Source of the DNA: Chitinophagaceae bacterium
GTDB taxonomy: Bacteria > Bacteroidota > Bacteroidia > Chitinophagales > Chitinophagaceae
Length of the DNA stretch: 64,000 nucleotides
Direction: 5' to 3'
Assembly (NCBI GenBank): GCA_947454715.1
Contig: CANGMZ010000001.1
Span: 1-64,000, forward strand
Part shown: positions 63,244-64,000 of the stretch, in pieces
Position numbering within the stretch: position 1 is the stretch's first letter
Layout of the letters: each line of letters begins with the position of its first letter
Notes under the pieces: generated by a model
What the model was told of the DNA's origin: nothing
The model's input: only the letters and a program-made list of their open reading frames with translations
The model's database searches: none
Position numbers and translations under genes: made by a program

Positions 63244-64000
63244 TTATAATAAAGTTTGGGCTATGAGCGATGCGGTATCTGCACCTATAATGTGATGCCC
63301 TTTGTCTAAAATATGCAATTGTACGCTCTTTGCGTCTTTTGCGAACTTTTTTCCCAATGCGGCAGGTATTACCTTATCATATTTCCCCATGAACAAGTGA
63401 ACAGGTATTTGTTTATTTTCAATGATGTTGCGCACTTTCTTTCGAGAGGGCATTAATTTGCTCATGGTAGGCCAAACAAGACTCAGTTGCTTTCTTATTG
63501 CTTCAGTGCTTATGTAGTGCGATACAAATTTGTGTTGCCATTCAGATATCCATTTGTTGTTTTTCAGCCAACTAAGCACCTTTATGTAAGGTTCAGGCCT
63601 TGCCAGCATACTTTGAAAGAGCCACGAACCCAACGGTACTCTTGTAAAGAAGAAATAGTACTTGTTAGGTGCCAGTCCATCGGGTGCTATCAATGTCATT
63701 TTAGAAACAGATAGCGGAAGCTCTTCAATGATTGTTTGGCATACTCTGCCACCCATACTATATCCTAAAAGGTTAATTTCATTGACATTATATTCCCGCA
63801 TCAGCTCAAGGCACATTGATTTGAGGTTTTGGCGGGTAAAGGTTACTCCCGGCGACCATTGGCTAAGGCCATGATGCGGTAGATCTATAAAGATGCAGGT
63901 GTATTCCTGCTTTAAGAATGGCTCAAAGAATAACAAACTACTGCCATCATGACCATATCCCGGGAAGCCGAGCAACAGTTTTTTGCCACTACCGGCTTTC
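63244..64000 (-). CDS. Alpha/beta hydrolase, 5' end beyond the window
   Basis: At least 250 residues of an alpha/beta hydrolase. The frame stays open to the window edge with sensible protein (KAGSGKKLLLGFPGYGHDGS), so the true start lies to the right of 64000. The oxyanion loop is GFPGYGHDGS, the nucleophile elbow is GYSMGG, and the catalytic His is in LDKGHHIIGAD; an Asp candidate is in MGKYDKVIP. Substrate unknown. It is followed without a gap by the GT2 gene. Confidence 0.85.
   Translation of the reverse strand, partial: KAGSGKKLLLGFPGYGHDGSSLLFFEPFLKQEYTCIFIDLPHHGLSQWSPGVTFTRQNLKSMCLELMREYNVNEINLLGYSMGGRVCQTIIEELPLSVSKMTLIAPDGLAPNKYYFFFTRVPLGSWLFQSMLARPEPYIKVLSWLKNNKWISEWQHKFVSHYISTEAIRKQLSLVWPTMSKLMPSRKKVRNIIENKQIPVHLFMGKYDKVIPAALGKKFAKDAKSVQLHILDKGHHIIGADTASLIAQTLL

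Overview
This window reads as a chromosomal segment from a member of the Bacteroidota (moderate G+C, roughly 40% by eye). Three things support this. First, there are T9SS sorting domains of both kinds: type B (gliding-motility-associated C-terminal domain) on two proteins near 14-19 kb and type A on a secreted endonuclease at 55.4 kb. Second, Bacteroidota-restricted families occur (DUF4293, DUF4783, GLPGLI, an outer-membrane beta-barrel/TonB-plug protein, the LPS heptose and Kdo genes). Third, promoters follow the phylum-specific -7 element TAnnTTTG rather than TATAAT. The class is uncertain; Chitinophagia or a relative is my guess. No tRNA, rRNA, CRISPR, insertion sequence, prophage or integrase was seen, so this looks like core genome with lineage-specific secreted proteins.

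Layout. 0-6.3 kb: DUF4293, serS and pheS (divergent), a degenerate SGNH-like lipoprotein, a DinB/YfiT-type protein, a 4-TM protein and a PlsC acyltransferase. 6.5-13.7 kb: a NUC-type nuclease homologue with an altered active site, an orphan histidine kinase, a sugar-phosphate nucleotidylyltransferase, a VOC protein, a UbiD decarboxylase and a MoxR ATPase. 13.9-23.6 kb: two tandem choice-of-anchor-L/T9SS type B proteins, two tandem MuiA-like (DUF4139) proteins and DUF4783. 24-36.5 kb: gyrB, a rhomboid and pseudo-rhomboid pair, scoA-scoB-arsC, panD, a flippase-like membrane protein, rfaE2, ppk1-ppx and ruvB. 36.6-40.3 kb: an outer-membrane barrel and GLPGLI pair. 40.3-50.8 kb: gltX, two sugar/polysaccharide genes, lutB, a serpin-like lipoprotein, kdsD, an apparently structured non-coding region and a GT2. 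50.8-55 kb: the leftward cluster folD-queE-uppP-purN and a beta-lactamase-like hydrolase. 55.4-64 kb: secreted endonuclease I, an M16 protease, a hypothetical secreted protein, ahcY, a GT2 and an alpha/beta hydrolase cut by the window edge.

Functional threads. Envelope building is the commonest theme: plsC, uppP, kdsD (arabinose-5-phosphate for Kdo), rfaE2 (ADP-heptose), three glycosyltransferases, a polysaccharide deacetylase-like protein and a nucleotidylyltransferase. Informational housekeeping genes (serS, pheS, gltX, gyrB, ruvB) are scattered as single transcription units separated by strong hairpin terminators. Polyphosphate synthesis and breakdown (ppk1-ppx) are translationally coupled.

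Most worth a second look: many housekeeping start codons lie only 3-7 nt after the -7 promoter element, which predicts leaderless mRNAs; a lipoprotein carries a clear serpin C-terminal signature; the 49.44-49.80 kb gap can be hand-folded into a branched RNA; and several protein families show lost or altered catalytic residues (NUC nuclease, SGNH protein, second rhomboid).
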